Below, piece by piece: positions 55,212-63,571 of a DNA stretch of 64,000 nt. Position 1 is the stretch's first letter. Each line of letters opens with the position of its first letter. The position numbers were made by a program, and so were the translations under genes. Below the pieces are notes generated by a model that was not told the origin of the DNA, did no database searches, and saw only the letters and a list, made by a program, of their open reading frames with translations. The stretch is from NCBI RefSeq assembly GCF_000717595.1, contig NZ_JNZO01000015.1, positions 78,253 through 142,252 of the forward strand, given 5' to 3'. The stretch is from Streptomyces flavochromogenes. GTDB taxonomy: Bacteria; Actinomycetota; Actinomycetes; Streptomycetales; Streptomycetaceae.

Positions 55212-56449
55212 GGCGGGGGAAGTGCGACCGTGGGTGCCCCGTAGACGCCGCACACCAGTTCCGGAAGGCTGGTCACGCCGTCCACCTGGATGCGGACCAG
55301 CCACTTGCCGTCGGGGACATCCCGGCGAGGTACCCGAACCGACGGCTGCGGCAGCGTCCCGGCCGTGACCGGCGGCAGCACGAAGTCCACCTTGTCGGGT
55401 AGAGCATCGGCATGCGCCACGTCCCGGGAGAACGAGACGGTGGCACGCTGTCCGGCGAACAGGGGTGGGTTCAGTTCCAGAACGATGTCGGAGTCACCGA
55501 CGTTCACCCGCGTGACGGTCGGTCGGACGGTGACGGGCAGGGCATTGGACGTTGCCACGACTCTGATCGGCTGCGGTCCGTCCGGCGACATGTGGAGCAC
55601 CTGGACGGGGTGCAACCCCGCCGGCACTCTTCCGTCGACCGCCACGGTGAGCAGCGAGGCCGTGGCTCCCGGGAGCGGCTCGAGCCCGACCGGTCCCAGC
55701 CGCACCCGGTTCTTCCGGCTCAGCAGGTGTTCCCCGCGCAGGTGCAGTGGGGAGTCCGCCCCCGCCGCCTCCCCCATGTCAGCGGAAACCAGCCGAGGAG
55801 CGGGCGTGGTGGAGAGGCTGAAAGCACGCTCTCGCACCGGCAGCGCGGCCCGCGGGACGGCCGGCGACTCGAGCAGCACCACGGCGGCCGTGTAGGTCAC
55901 GGACAGTTGGTAAGGGGTCTGCGGGAAGACCGACCAGAGCTTGGACAGGTCGTCCAGGGACAGAGCGGTGGGAGAGAGTCTGACCGGCTCGATCTGATGG
56001 GCGAGATCCGACTCGGTCAGGAAGCCGGTGTCCTCGGAGCCGGAGTATTCCTCCACGGCGGCGGCGACGACCTCCGAGCTCAGGACGGGGGTGACGGAGA
56101 GCGCTGTGAGGGCCCTTCCCAGCAGCCGTTGCCCCTCCAACGCGGCGTCTCTGCCGTAGCAGGTGATCAGGTAGTGCAGGTCAAGGGCGCACCGTGGGCG
56201 TTCGAGGAAGGCGGCGTCGTCGTCGCGCGTCGGCAGGGCCGCCAGGTTCCACGCCGGATTGGGCGTCACGAGGTACAGGAAGACGTTGATACCCGTCGAC
56301 TGCACGAGATCGGGAGTGCCGAGCTGATCCGGCCTCAAGGTCGTCACCTGGGCGTACCCGACAGGCCCGAGTCGCACGGGCTGCAGAGCGCGGTCGAGGA
56401 CATAGCGCAGTGCCGAGGTCGCGGCAGCGATGGCCAGGTGGTTGCTCAC
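55208..56449 (-). CDS. DUF4255 tail terminator/cap protein (Afp16-like)
   Basis: A 413-residue protein. Residues about 5-190 are the Pvc16/DUF4255 domain: MSNHLAIAAATSALRYVLDRALQPV, GINVFLYLVTPNPAWNLAALPTRDD, ALDLHYLITCYGRDAALEGQRLLGRALTALSVTPVLS. The C-terminal half is two Ig-like modules. The homologue in other systems caps the tube and sheath and sets their length. GTG 56449 overlaps the stop of the upstream gene and its own stop overlaps the ATPase start, so all three are coupled. Confidence 0.93.
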   Translation of the reverse strand: MSNHLAIAAATSALRYVLDRALQPVRLGPVGYAQVTTLRPDQLGTPDLVQSTGINVFLYLVTPNPAWNLAALPTRDDDAAFLERPRCALDLHYLITCYGRDAALEGQRLLGRALTALSVTPVLSSEVVAAAVEEYSGSEDTGFLTESDLAHQIEPVRLSPTALSLDDLSKLWSVFPQTPYQLSVTYTAAVVLLESPAVPRAALPVRERAFSLSTTPAPRLVSADMGEAAGADSPLHLRGEHLLSRKNRVRLGPVGLEPLPGATASLLTVAVDGRVPAGLHPVQVLHMSPDGPQPIRVVATSNALPVTVRPTVTRVNVGDSDIVLELNPPLFAGQRATVSFSRDVAHADALPDKVDFVLPPVTAGTLPQPSVRVPRRDVPDGKWLVRIQVDGVTSLPELVCGVYGAPTVALPPP

Positions 56450-58875
56450 CGGTCCTCCCTGCGCCTCGTCAGATAGGCGTCGAGGTCCACGCGCGGCAGG
56501 GGACGACGGGTGGGCGTACTCGGCGGTGCGGGCTCATGCCGCACCACTTCGATCCGCTCGATGTGCACGTGCACGGCCGGTGCGACGTCCTCCGGCCCGT
56601 CACCGGTGCCGGAGAGCGTCGTATGGGACTCCCCCACCGTCACGGTCGCCCGGTTACGGGACGGTGTCGCCGCGGGCCCAGGATCGTCGGACGCTCTCAC
56701 CTGGGTGTGATCACTCGACGGGACCACCCCTCTGTCGGCGAGCGTCGGCACCACATGGTCACGCACGAGGTCCATGGCGCTGGGAAGCGCTCTCGCCGCC
56801 CCCGCAGTGCGAGCTGGTGGTCTCTCCGGCTTCCGTCCGACGGACGGGGCAGGCTGGACAGGCGGGACGGACGGGGTGGAGTCGGGCTGAAGGCGGGCAG
56901 AAACGCCGGGAGTTCCTGCCGTGGGCGGCGCCGCCTTCGAGGCCGCAGAGGGGGAATCGGGCGTGTGCGGAGGACTCCTCCGCTCTCCCGGCGCGCGGAG
57001 AGGATCCTCTCCCGAGTGTGACGTCAGCCGGGGCGACTCCATGGCCCGGCCGGTGAGGGGTCCGCCCTTCACCGAGGCACTCGCGTCTGCGGACTGCGAC
57101 GCGAACGTGTCGGGCGCGACCGGCGGCGAGGCCGGCCCTTCGTCGCCGGTTGTCGGCCTCGGGCCGACGGGGCTCCCGGGACGGCTCGGTGTCGTGCCGT
57201 GGCCGGACGGCCCACTGGGCAGGTCGGCAGGTGTCTGCGTGGTGCCGACGTGACTCGGCGCGGCACCGCTCGGTGCGGCCTGCGCCGCCGACGGCGGCGC
57301 ACCCGCCGACCGTTCGTACGGAACGCCCTGCCCTGGATTCGCCGGCACGGAAGACCGATCGGCAGAGCCGGAGAAGGCCCCGTCAGCAACGGAATCACCC
57401 TCCGCGTCAGCCGATGTCGACCGCTCCACCGACGGCGCCGCACTCACCGGTCCTCCGGACTCGACACCCTGCCCGGGATTCGCCGGCAACGAAGACCGAT
57501 CGGTAGAGCGAGGTACGGCCTCATCAGCCACGGAAGCACGCACCGCGTCAGCCGACATGGGCTGCCCCACCGACGGCGCCGCACTCACCGGCCCCCCGGA
57601 CTCGACACCCGGCCCGGGAGCCGCCGACAGGGAAGGCCGATCGGTGGTGCGAGCGGAAGTCTCGTCAAGCAGGGAGACAGGCACGGCGTCGGTCGACGGC
57701 TGACGTTGAGGCTCAGGCGCGTTCGGCTCGTACGAGAGGTCGTGCGGGGCCGGATCGGACCTGCGGGTGTAGGGATCACCGGGCGTGGCCTGGGGGGAGG
57801 GTGGCGGCTCCGCACTCGCGGGCTCTTCGTGGTCGTTGTTCGTTCGGCCGATGGGTGGTGCGCTGTCGGCGACCGGCGGGGGGTCGATGTCGATGTTCTC
57901 CCGGACTGGGGGTGGGGGCGGGTGATATGCCTGGTCAAGGGGAGGGAGGGCACCGTGTTCGTGAGATCCGCTCGGCTGCGTGGTGGGACCGGCCACGAGG
58001 TCGGGCCCTTCGCTGGAGAGCGATCGCGGATCCGCGGACGGTGAGCCGGGGAGCACGTCACCGCTCACGTGTGTACGGTCCGCGGGCGGCGTGCGGGGTG
58101 GGGCGGGCGGTTCCGGTCTCCAGGCGAGTTCGACCTCCGGCACGCCGACGGTGGGAGGGGGCGTGGCGTCGTGGGCCCCGGGGTCGTGCACTGCGGCACT
58201 GGTGGGGCCCCGGTGAGGGGACGAGGCGTCTGCGGTGGGCACGATGGTCGGCACGTGCGGGCGATGTTCGGACCTGGTGGGCGGGTCCTCACCGGTCGCA
58301 GGGGCCTGTCCCCGGTGGTGCTGTGAGGACGACGCGTGGGGTTCGGTGCCTTGAGCGGCGGTGGGCGGACTGACGCTGCCCTCGCGATCGCCGGGCCCGG
58401 CCTGCATGCCCGGCTCGGGCGGCAGCTGCACGGCACGGGCAGGTGCACTGCCCACGTCGACAGCGGCGGTAGGCGGACTGACGCTGCCCTCGCGATCGCC
58501 GGGCCCGGCCTGCATGCCCGGCTCGGGCGCCACCTGCACGGCACGGGCAGGTGCACTGCCCACGTCGACAGCGGCGGTAGGCGAACTGACGCTGCCCTCG
58601 CGATCGCCGGGCCCGGCCTGCATGCCCGGCTCGGGCGGCACCTGCACGGCACGGGCAGGTGCACTGCCCACGTCGACGGCGGCCGTCGTCGGCCCTTCGT
58701 CCGGCGTGTCGCCAGCGGGAGTGTCCACTGCCGCCGAGTCCGACGGGGAGGAGGCACGCTCCCACATGTGCTCCGCCGCAGGGACCCATGGCTCGAACCG
58801 GGAGCGTCGGCGCAGAGCCAGCCGGGGCTCTGTGCCAAGGGCCCGCTGCGCCATCCGCTCGAAGAACCCTGTCAC
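56446..58875 (-). CDS. Long repetitive disordered eCIS protein
   Basis: An 809-residue Pro/Ser/Ala-rich protein, almost all predicted disordered. The N-terminus (MTGFFERMAQRALGTEPRLALRRRSRFEP) looks ordered and basic. Three tandem 36-residue repeats (about 62-175; TAAVDVGSAPARAVQVPPEP and MQAGPGDREGSVS) follow, and further on three related units with STDRSSLPANPGQGVESGG. The C-terminus has VHVHIERIEVVRHEPA and PLPRVDLDAYLTRRRE, which resembles a tail motif of proteins next to DUF4255 in other eCIS loci (from memory, moderately sure). It may be a spacer or chaperone-like protein of the sheath operon. Coupled to both neighbours by GTGA overlaps. Confidence 0.75.
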   Translation of the reverse strand: MTGFFERMAQRALGTEPRLALRRRSRFEPWVPAAEHMWERASSPSDSAAVDTPAGDTPDEGPTTAAVDVGSAPARAVQVPPEPGMQAGPGDREGSVSSPTAAVDVGSAPARAVQVAPEPGMQAGPGDREGSVSPPTAAVDVGSAPARAVQLPPEPGMQAGPGDREGSVSPPTAAQGTEPHASSSQHHRGQAPATGEDPPTRSEHRPHVPTIVPTADASSPHRGPTSAAVHDPGAHDATPPPTVGVPEVELAWRPEPPAPPRTPPADRTHVSGDVLPGSPSADPRSLSSEGPDLVAGPTTQPSGSHEHGALPPLDQAYHPPPPPVRENIDIDPPPVADSAPPIGRTNNDHEEPASAEPPPSPQATPGDPYTRRSDPAPHDLSYEPNAPEPQRQPSTDAVPVSLLDETSARTTDRPSLSAAPGPGVESGGPVSAAPSVGQPMSADAVRASVADEAVPRSTDRSSLPANPGQGVESGGPVSAAPSVERSTSADAEGDSVADGAFSGSADRSSVPANPGQGVPYERSAGAPPSAAQAAPSGAAPSHVGTTQTPADLPSGPSGHGTTPSRPGSPVGPRPTTGDEGPASPPVAPDTFASQSADASASVKGGPLTGRAMESPRLTSHSGEDPLRAPGERRSPPHTPDSPSAASKAAPPTAGTPGVSARLQPDSTPSVPPVQPAPSVGRKPERPPARTAGAARALPSAMDLVRDHVVPTLADRGVVPSSDHTQVRASDDPGPAATPSRNRATVTVGESHTTLSGTGDGPEDVAPAVHVHIERIEVVRHEPAPPSTPTRRPLPRVDLDAYLTRRREDR
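58355..58690. repeat. 108-bp tandem repeat, three copies, inside the disordered protein gene
   Basis: Copies begin near 58366, 58474 and 58582, each 108 bp, and encode 36 residues on the minus strand. They differ by a few bases only, so they are recent and likely to vary in number between strains. The period is a multiple of 3, so copy changes keep the frame. Confidence 0.9.
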
Positions 58876-59594
58876 GACTCCGCCCTCTCCAGATAGGCGT
58901 TCCTGCGCGACGTCGGCAGCGCCAGCACGTCGGCCTCGCTCCAGCCGAAGGCACGGGCGAGGACCGCCACGTCCTCCATCAGCCGGAGTGCGGCCATGTC
59001 GATCTGGTCCCAGAGCACCGCTCCGGGGTCGAGCGCAGCCGGCACCGGTCGATCACACTGCGGACACTGCATGCGCAGCATCAGCAGTGCCTGGCCTGTG
59101 AGACGTTCCGCCGCGACGTCCAGGAGCGTCTCCTCCTCCGCCGTGAGGCAGGAAGGGTCGAAGGGGGTGCCGTCGGACCGCCGCACACAGCACGACAGCA
59201 GCACGGTACGCGCCTTGTCGGGATCGGCGGTCGCGGCGATCAAGTGGCGCGTCGTCAGGGGACGGACGGTGAAGTCGCCCACCACGGCATCCTGCTCCCG
59301 GGCAGCCGGAGCAACCGTCAGATCCTCTGCGGGAGGCAGGGAGACCTGGGCGTCCATCAGCTCCCCGCAGGACTGGCAGGCGACCACTCCCGTCACCTCG
59401 CGCCCGAAGGCGACCGCGTGTGCATGGGCGGCGAGCGTGGCGCACGCGCCGACGTCGAGGTCGAGAGCGGAGTCCAAGTCCGGTGAGAGGCCGGCGAGAT
59501 GGACGAAGACCGCGCTTCTGGCCGCCACGGGAGCCGACGATGCCTGCTCCCAGGCTCTCAGGAGGAGTTCCGGATCGGCGAGGCTGCGCACCAT
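58872..59594 (-). CDS. T4 gp26-like baseplate protein with zinc-ribbon cysteines
   Basis: A 240-residue protein resembling the T4 baseplate gp26/PF12322 family found in eCIS sheath operons. Two CxxC pairs (CQSCGE and CPQCDR) at either end of the central region form a probable zinc site. Other motifs: FTVRPLTTRHLIAATADPDKARTVLLSCCVR and LWDQIDMAALRLMEDVAVLARAFGWSEADVLALP. The stop overlaps the next gene's GTG start. It starts 37 bp after the tube gene. Confidence 0.8.
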   Translation of the reverse strand: MVRSLADPELLLRAWEQASSAPVAARSAVFVHLAGLSPDLDSALDLDVGACATLAAHAHAVAFGREVTGVVACQSCGELMDAQVSLPPAEDLTVAPAAREQDAVVGDFTVRPLTTRHLIAATADPDKARTVLLSCCVRRSDGTPFDPSCLTAEEETLLDVAAERLTGQALLMLRMQCPQCDRPVPAALDPGAVLWDQIDMAALRLMEDVAVLARAFGWSEADVLALPTSRRNAYLERAES

Positions 59595-59631
59595 GACCTC
59601 CCTGCTTCGCGCCTGTGGTCGGCACCTGCTC

Positions 59632-60153
59632 TCACAGTGCGGCGGAAGTGGGCTCCGTCGGCTCGGTCACCGTGGTGTCGCGTTCCCATCCCTCGTTCTC
59701 CAGCTTGATCGACTGAATGGCCACGGCGTTGGCGTTGGCATCGAGGTCGGGCAGGGCGAGGAACTCCGACACCCAGCATCGGTACACCTTGTAGGCGAGG
59801 ACCAACTGCCCCGCCTCGTTGTAGACCTCGATGATGACGTCCTTGCGGAAGTCCTTGAGGGACGTCTCGGCACCCATACCGGAGCCCCAGCTCCACACCT
59901 TGCTCGCCCACTGCTCGAAGTCCGGATCGTGGGTGACACCCCGCTCCAGCGTGACGGCGTCGTACTCGGTACGCCCAGGGGATTTCCGGCTACTGCTCGG
60001 ATCACCACCGTGGCGATGCTTCACGACTTCCGTGGTTCGCTTCAGCGCGCTGACCTTGCTGATCCCGGCGACGTATCGGCCGTCCCACTTCACCCGGAAC
60101 TTGAAGTTCTTGTACGGGTCGAAGCGAGTCGCATTGACGGTGAAGTCGGCCAT
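59632..60153 (-). CDS. Inner tube protein (gp19-like)
   Basis: A 173-residue tube protein of the T4 gp19 family. It begins MADFTVNATRFDPYKNFKFRVKWDGRYVAGISKVSALKRTTEVVKHRHGGDPSSSRKSPGRTEYDAVTLERGVTHDPDFEQWA, the usual hexameric-tube fold, and ends AVAIQSIKLENEGWERD. The ATG lies 22 bp after the sheath stop. Only one tube gene is present in the window; many eCIS have two. Confidence 0.94.
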   Translation of the reverse strand: MADFTVNATRFDPYKNFKFRVKWDGRYVAGISKVSALKRTTEVVKHRHGGDPSSSRKSPGRTEYDAVTLERGVTHDPDFEQWASKVWSWGSGMGAETSLKDFRKDVIIEVYNEAGQLVLAYKVYRCWVSEFLALPDLDANANAVAIQSIKLENEGWERDTTVTEPTEPTSAAL

Positions 60154-60175
60154 GCTGCACCTTCCGGTGGACGAG

Positions 60176-61708
60176 TCATCCCGCTGCTTCGGCGGTCTTC
60201 TGCTGGATCCCGATGACGACGAACTCGGTCGGCTTGAGCGGAGCGAAGCCGACGACGATGTTGACGATTCCGCGGTCGATGTCGAATTGCGTGGTTGTCT
60301 CGGAGTCGCACGCGACGAAATAGGCCTCACGCGGAGTGCGCCCCTGGAAGGCGCCCTGTCGGAACAGGTCCTGCATGAACGCTCCCAATGAGGTGCGGAT
60401 CTGACTCCACAGCCGTTCGTCATTGGGCTCGAAGACGACCCACTGGGTGCCACGGACAAGACTCTCCTCGAGGAAGAGGGCGAGCCTGCGCACGGGCACA
60501 TACTTGTACTCGTCGGCGAGTGCGTCAGCGCCACGAAGGGTGCGAGCACCCCACACCACCGACCCGACCTGCGGAAACGTCCGCAAGCAGTTGATCCCCA
60601 GCGGATTGAGCTGCTCGCTCTCTCCCTCCGTCATCTGGTACGCGAGGCCGCTTGCGCCCATGACGCCGGCGTCCACGCCGGCCGGGGCCTTCCACACTCC
60701 CCGCGTCGCGTCGGTGCGCGCCATGACACCCGCTACCGCTCCGCTGGGCACGAATTCACCCATCGCCCCGTCGCGCAGAGGGTCGGCGGAGCGGAGCCGC
60801 GGCACGTACACGGCACCGTTGCGGTTCATCGGGCCGGACATGCCGAGCGTCGCCAGCCAAGCAGGGGAGTCGGCGGGCGCGGTTCCGGTCGGAGTGTCCA
60901 CGAGAAGGAACGCTCTGCGCTGCTGGCACAGCCTCAGCGCCTTCGCCCACACGTCCTCGGGCAGATTGCCATCAGGCCGTGAAGGTGGCAGGCAGAGGAG
61001 GTTGAAGTCCGTCTTGACCAGCGCGTCCAAACCCTGTTCGCCGGAGTAGTCCGCCAGGTCCAGCTGATCGCCGTCCGTGCCCCACCCTGCCTCGGTCACC
61101 TTGTAGACGCCCTTCGCGGGGCGCTTGGAGGCGGACGGCATGCGCTTCACCCGGACGAACTGCGAACTGCGAAGCATCGCGTCCACCCGGCGGGGACCGT
61201 CGACCGTGGTGAGGTTGAGGAAGGTTTCGAGGACGGCAGGGGTGTCCCTGTCGTCGTCGCGGACCTCGAGGATCTTCAGTTCGAAGAGGTCCCCCGCACC
61301 GAAGTCGGCGCTGCCGCTGGCAACCTCTTCCGCGTTGCCGGACTGCGGGTGGACGACCTCGACCTGCAGCCGGTTCCCCCAACTGCCGGGCCCCGATGCC
61401 TCGAGCAGCAGGCCGTCCACGTCAAGGAACGCCGATTCGGCTCCCCCGGCGAGGCGCAGCACCCGTGCGGCGCCACCGCCGTTGAGATAGAAGTCGCGGA
61501 CCGCATACGACAGGCCGCTCTCCCGCCACAGTCCGCCGAACACACGGTCGAACTGGGCCATGGAAGTGATCGTCACCGGTTCGCCCACGGGTCCGCGGGC
61601 AGCGCGGCCGACGAACGCGGTGACGGAGGTGGAGACTCCGGTGACTGCCCTGATGCCACTGGGAATCTCTGTGATGTAGACACCTGGGGCGGCAAGGGGT
61701 TCTGGCAT
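60176..61708 (-). CDS. Contractile tail sheath protein
   Basis: A 510-residue sheath protein. It begins MPEPLAAPGVYITEIPSGIRAVTGVSTSVTAFVGRAARGPVGEPVTITS, the characteristic N-terminus of phage and eCIS sheaths, with VFGGLWRESGLSYAVRDFYLNGGGAARVLRL; the C-terminus carries SVVWGARTLRGADALADEYKYVPVRRLALFLEESLVRGTQWVVFEPNDERLWSQIRTSLGAFMQDLFRQGAFQGRTPREAYFV, as in the conserved sheath core. AAGGAG lies 6 bp before the start. It heads the leftward operon, and a predicted SARP operator and -10 lie upstream. Confidence 0.97.
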   Translation of the reverse strand: MPEPLAAPGVYITEIPSGIRAVTGVSTSVTAFVGRAARGPVGEPVTITSMAQFDRVFGGLWRESGLSYAVRDFYLNGGGAARVLRLAGGAESAFLDVDGLLLEASGPGSWGNRLQVEVVHPQSGNAEEVASGSADFGAGDLFELKILEVRDDDRDTPAVLETFLNLTTVDGPRRVDAMLRSSQFVRVKRMPSASKRPAKGVYKVTEAGWGTDGDQLDLADYSGEQGLDALVKTDFNLLCLPPSRPDGNLPEDVWAKALRLCQQRRAFLLVDTPTGTAPADSPAWLATLGMSGPMNRNGAVYVPRLRSADPLRDGAMGEFVPSGAVAGVMARTDATRGVWKAPAGVDAGVMGASGLAYQMTEGESEQLNPLGINCLRTFPQVGSVVWGARTLRGADALADEYKYVPVRRLALFLEESLVRGTQWVVFEPNDERLWSQIRTSLGAFMQDLFRQGAFQGRTPREAYFVACDSETTTQFDIDRGIVNIVVGFAPLKPTEFVVIGIQQKTAEAAG

Positions 61709-61739
61709 GGATGGCTCCTTCGGCGATGCCCCCGAGCGG

Positions 61740-61782
61740 ATCGTGCCAGCAGCACGTCACCGAGCCGTCACGGCGGCATCAA
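61740..61782 (-). promoter_or_regulatory. Predicted SARP operator and promoter of the sheath operon
   Basis: Read on the minus strand: TTGATG, GTGACG and GTGACG start at 61782, 61771 and 61760, exactly 11 bp apart, and are followed after 9 bp by CACGAT (61745-61740). The last two repeats match those at 39,558. The predicted start of transcription is near 61,733, giving a leader of about 25 nt with the AAGGAG ribosome site. Confidence 0.68.
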
Positions 61783-61793
61783 GCCCGGGCCAC

Positions 61794-61836
61794 GTGACGA
61801 GGGTGTGACACCTGGTTGATGCCGCGGTGCGAGCCT
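61794..61836 (+). promoter_or_regulatory. Predicted SARP operator and promoter of the gene at 61,884
   Basis: GTGACG, GTGACA and TTGATG start at 61794, 61805 and 61816, exactly 11 bp apart, followed 9 bp later by GAGCCT (61831-61836), which also has A at position 2 and T at position 6. TTGATGCCGC here and its complement at 61773-61782 form a 10-bp inverted repeat with a 33-bp spacer, so both divergent promoters share a symmetric control region. Confidence 0.6.
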
Positions 61837-61883
61837 CACCTTCCCGGTGCTGCTCAGCCGAGGACCGAGCTGGAGGCTTTGAA

Positions 61884-62345
61884 ATGGTGAATGTGTCAGT
61901 GACCTCGTCCGTCATGATCGAGGACGGGCCCGTACTCTCCCTGGCGATGGACCTCGACCCGGAGTCGTACACGGTCGCCAGCGTGACGCTCGATGCCGGG
62001 GGCACACGCACGGTGGGTCTGTCACCGGAGAGTGGGGATCCGATTCTGCTGGCCGTAAGGGCCACCACCGAGTCCGGCAAAGCCGCCGATGTGTCGCTCG
62101 AGCCCAATCCGGACAGCTCAGGGGACACTCCCCCTCCGGACGACGGGGACGTCAGCCCTCGGCCGCTTCAGCTCAAGGTGCGGACCGTGCTGCTGATCAG
62201 CGGAGCCGAGGTCCTGCAGAGCATCGGTACGCCCAGATCCCTCGGCGTCACGAATCACGGCAGCGAGCCCGTGACCGTCGACATCCTGGCCTGCATCGAC
62301 CTTCCCGACGAAGCTGACACGGAGCAGCCGACCGAGCGGCGCTGA
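61884..62345 (+). CDS. eCIS-linked protein of unknown function
   Basis: A 153-residue protein, beta-rich with a Pro/Asp-rich linker (about 92-110; PNPDSSGDTPPPDDGDVSP). It begins MVNVSVTSSVMIEDGPVLSLAMDLDPESYTVASVTL and ends with LQLKVRTVLLISGAEVLQSIGTPRSLGVTNHGSEPVTVDILACIDLPDEAD, suggesting two small beta-sandwich modules. TGGAGG lies 8 bp before ATG 61884. I do not recognise the family. It is divergent from the sheath operon and shares its predicted SARP control region, so it is probably a co-regulated accessory of the injection system. Confidence 0.75.
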   Translation: MVNVSVTSSVMIEDGPVLSLAMDLDPESYTVASVTLDAGGTRTVGLSPESGDPILLAVRATTESGKAADVSLEPNPDSSGDTPPPDDGDVSPRPLQLKVRTVLLISGAEVLQSIGTPRSLGVTNHGSEPVTVDILACIDLPDEADTEQPTERR

Positions 62346-62357
62346 CGGAGCGGCGAA

Positions 62358-62630
62358 CTACGACGGGACCTTGACGGCATCCGGCCCGGTGGTCTCGGTC
62401 TGAGGCCCCTTGGTGCCGCCGTTCGGCCGGTCGGCGGCCTGGAGGCCGCTGCCGTCCGTGTTCTCCTCGTCGCTCGTCAGCAGCTCCTGCAGCATCTGCA
62501 TCGCTCCGCTTATGCGCAGCAGCGTCTCGCGCAGGCCCGCCTCCTGCTCGACCAGCTTCCTCAGCTGCCCCTCGCCGAGCTGGTACTCCTGCCGGAGCTC
62601 GGCGAGGCGTGACTCGAGTCGATCCCGCAT
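62358..62630 (-). CDS. Small coiled-coil protein
   Basis: A 90-residue protein. Residues 1-52 (MRDRLESRLAELRQEYQLGEGQLRKLVEQEAGLRETLLRISGAMQMLQELL) form a heptad-patterned coiled coil; the rest is a Gly/Pro/Thr-rich disordered tail. It begins 2 bp after the fibre-like gene stop, so it is the last gene of that leftward unit. Small coiled-coil proteins are common beside eCIS fibre genes and may act as adaptors or chaperones; function unknown. Confidence 0.8.
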   Translation of the reverse strand: MRDRLESRLAELRQEYQLGEGQLRKLVEQEAGLRETLLRISGAMQMLQELLTSDEENTDGSGLQAADRPNGGTKGPQTETTGPDAVKVPS

Positions 62631-62632
62631 GA

Positions 62633-63571
62633 TTACCGCTCCGTTCCGGGTGAGGTGATGACTGCTTCAGGTTCTTGCGGATCCGGTTCCGCCGGCGCCT
62701 CGGCAGTTCGACGGAGCCCTCGCTCCCGCTCCGGCTTGTCCACTTCGGCGGCCATGCGGTGGGCATTGGCCCACGCGTCCTGGCGGATGCCGGTCACCTG
62801 CCACGAGACTTTGACGTTGGGCTTGTCGGTCCGGACTGTGAACCGATTGTGCTCGATCTCATCGACCACTACTGCGACCGCCAGACTTCCCACCGGCGTG
62901 AGCTGATAGCGGAATTCTCTGTCCTGGCGACGATCGCCGTTGAGCTTTTCGAAATAGCTCGGAAGCTCTACCGTCGCCTCGCCTTGGCCGTCCGTGACGA
63001 TCGTTCCGTCGTAGAACGTCGTCATCTCCGGGGACTCCACGGCCGTGTGCGACAGGAACCTGTTTGCCGGGTCCTCAGGGTGGTCGATCGTGACAATCTG
63101 GGACTTTCCAGTGACCGTTCCGATCGCACGAATGTTGCCCTCGGCGTAAATGGCACTGTAGCCCTCGTACCCTTTGACGCGCAGTGTTCCGTGGATGTAG
63201 GCGGCGTTGTAGGCCTGCTTCTGCTCGATGGTCAGGCCCGGGTAGCCCCCTCTCGCCTGGACGTCTATCTGTCCACGAACGTCGATGGACGGGTAGCCCT
63301 GGTACCCCTCGACGTCCACTTTCCCCACGGCCGCCACGGCCGTGTGGCCCTGACCCACTCGAACGTCGAGTCGCCCGTTCTGGGGATTGGTCGTACCGAT
63401 CCCGACGTTACCGTTGACGGTGTTCATCACCATTCCCCAGCCGACACCACCGTTACCCCAGAAGCCCACGGCGGTGTCGCTTTCCATGCCGACGAAGGCG
63501 CGGTCGGTGTTCGCGGACGCCTGACGGAACCAGATGCCCGCGGAACTGTCGCTGCCCTGACGTACCCGCAT
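62633..63571 (-). CDS. Fibre-like protein, C-terminal segment after a frameshift
   Basis: A 312-residue frame from ATG 63571. It begins with the second copy of a repeat (MRVRQGSDSSAGIWFRQASAN), then NGNVGIGTTNPQNGRLDVRVG typical of tail-fibre proteins, EGY/PGL-rich strands, and a C-terminal domain (NRFLSHTAVESPEMTTFYDGTIVTDGQGEATVELPSYFEKLN, FTVRTDKPNVKVSWQVTGIRQDAWANAHRM) seen in many bacterial fibre-type proteins. The residues upstream of the repeat continue in another frame (63427-64000), so this is probably the 3' part of one gene broken by a 1-bp shift. It may be unexpressed or rescued by reinitiation. Confidence 0.75.
   Translation of the reverse strand: MRVRQGSDSSAGIWFRQASANTDRAFVGMESDTAVGFWGNGGVGWGMVMNTVNGNVGIGTTNPQNGRLDVRVGQGHTAVAAVGKVDVEGYQGYPSIDVRGQIDVQARGGYPGLTIEQKQAYNAAYIHGTLRVKGYEGYSAIYAEGNIRAIGTVTGKSQIVTIDHPEDPANRFLSHTAVESPEMTTFYDGTIVTDGQGEATVELPSYFEKLNGDRRQDREFRYQLTPVGSLAVAVVVDEIEHNRFTVRTDKPNVKVSWQVTGIRQDAWANAHRMAAEVDKPERERGLRRTAEAPAEPDPQEPEAVITSPGTER

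Noticed and set aside
58355..58690. CRISPR array
   Set aside because: The 108-bp units are contiguous, lie in a coding frame and have no unique spacers. The 24-bp repeat at 1975 is likewise contiguous.
39608..63571. Prophage
   Set aside because: No capsid, portal, terminase, integrase, lysis or replication genes are present; DUF4255, AAA+ ATPase and split hub are eCIS traits.
39608..63571. Type VI secretion system
   Set aside because: No TssJ/L/M membrane complex or ClpV; the ATPase is Afp15-like and the cap protein DUF4255 is specific to eCIS-type tails.
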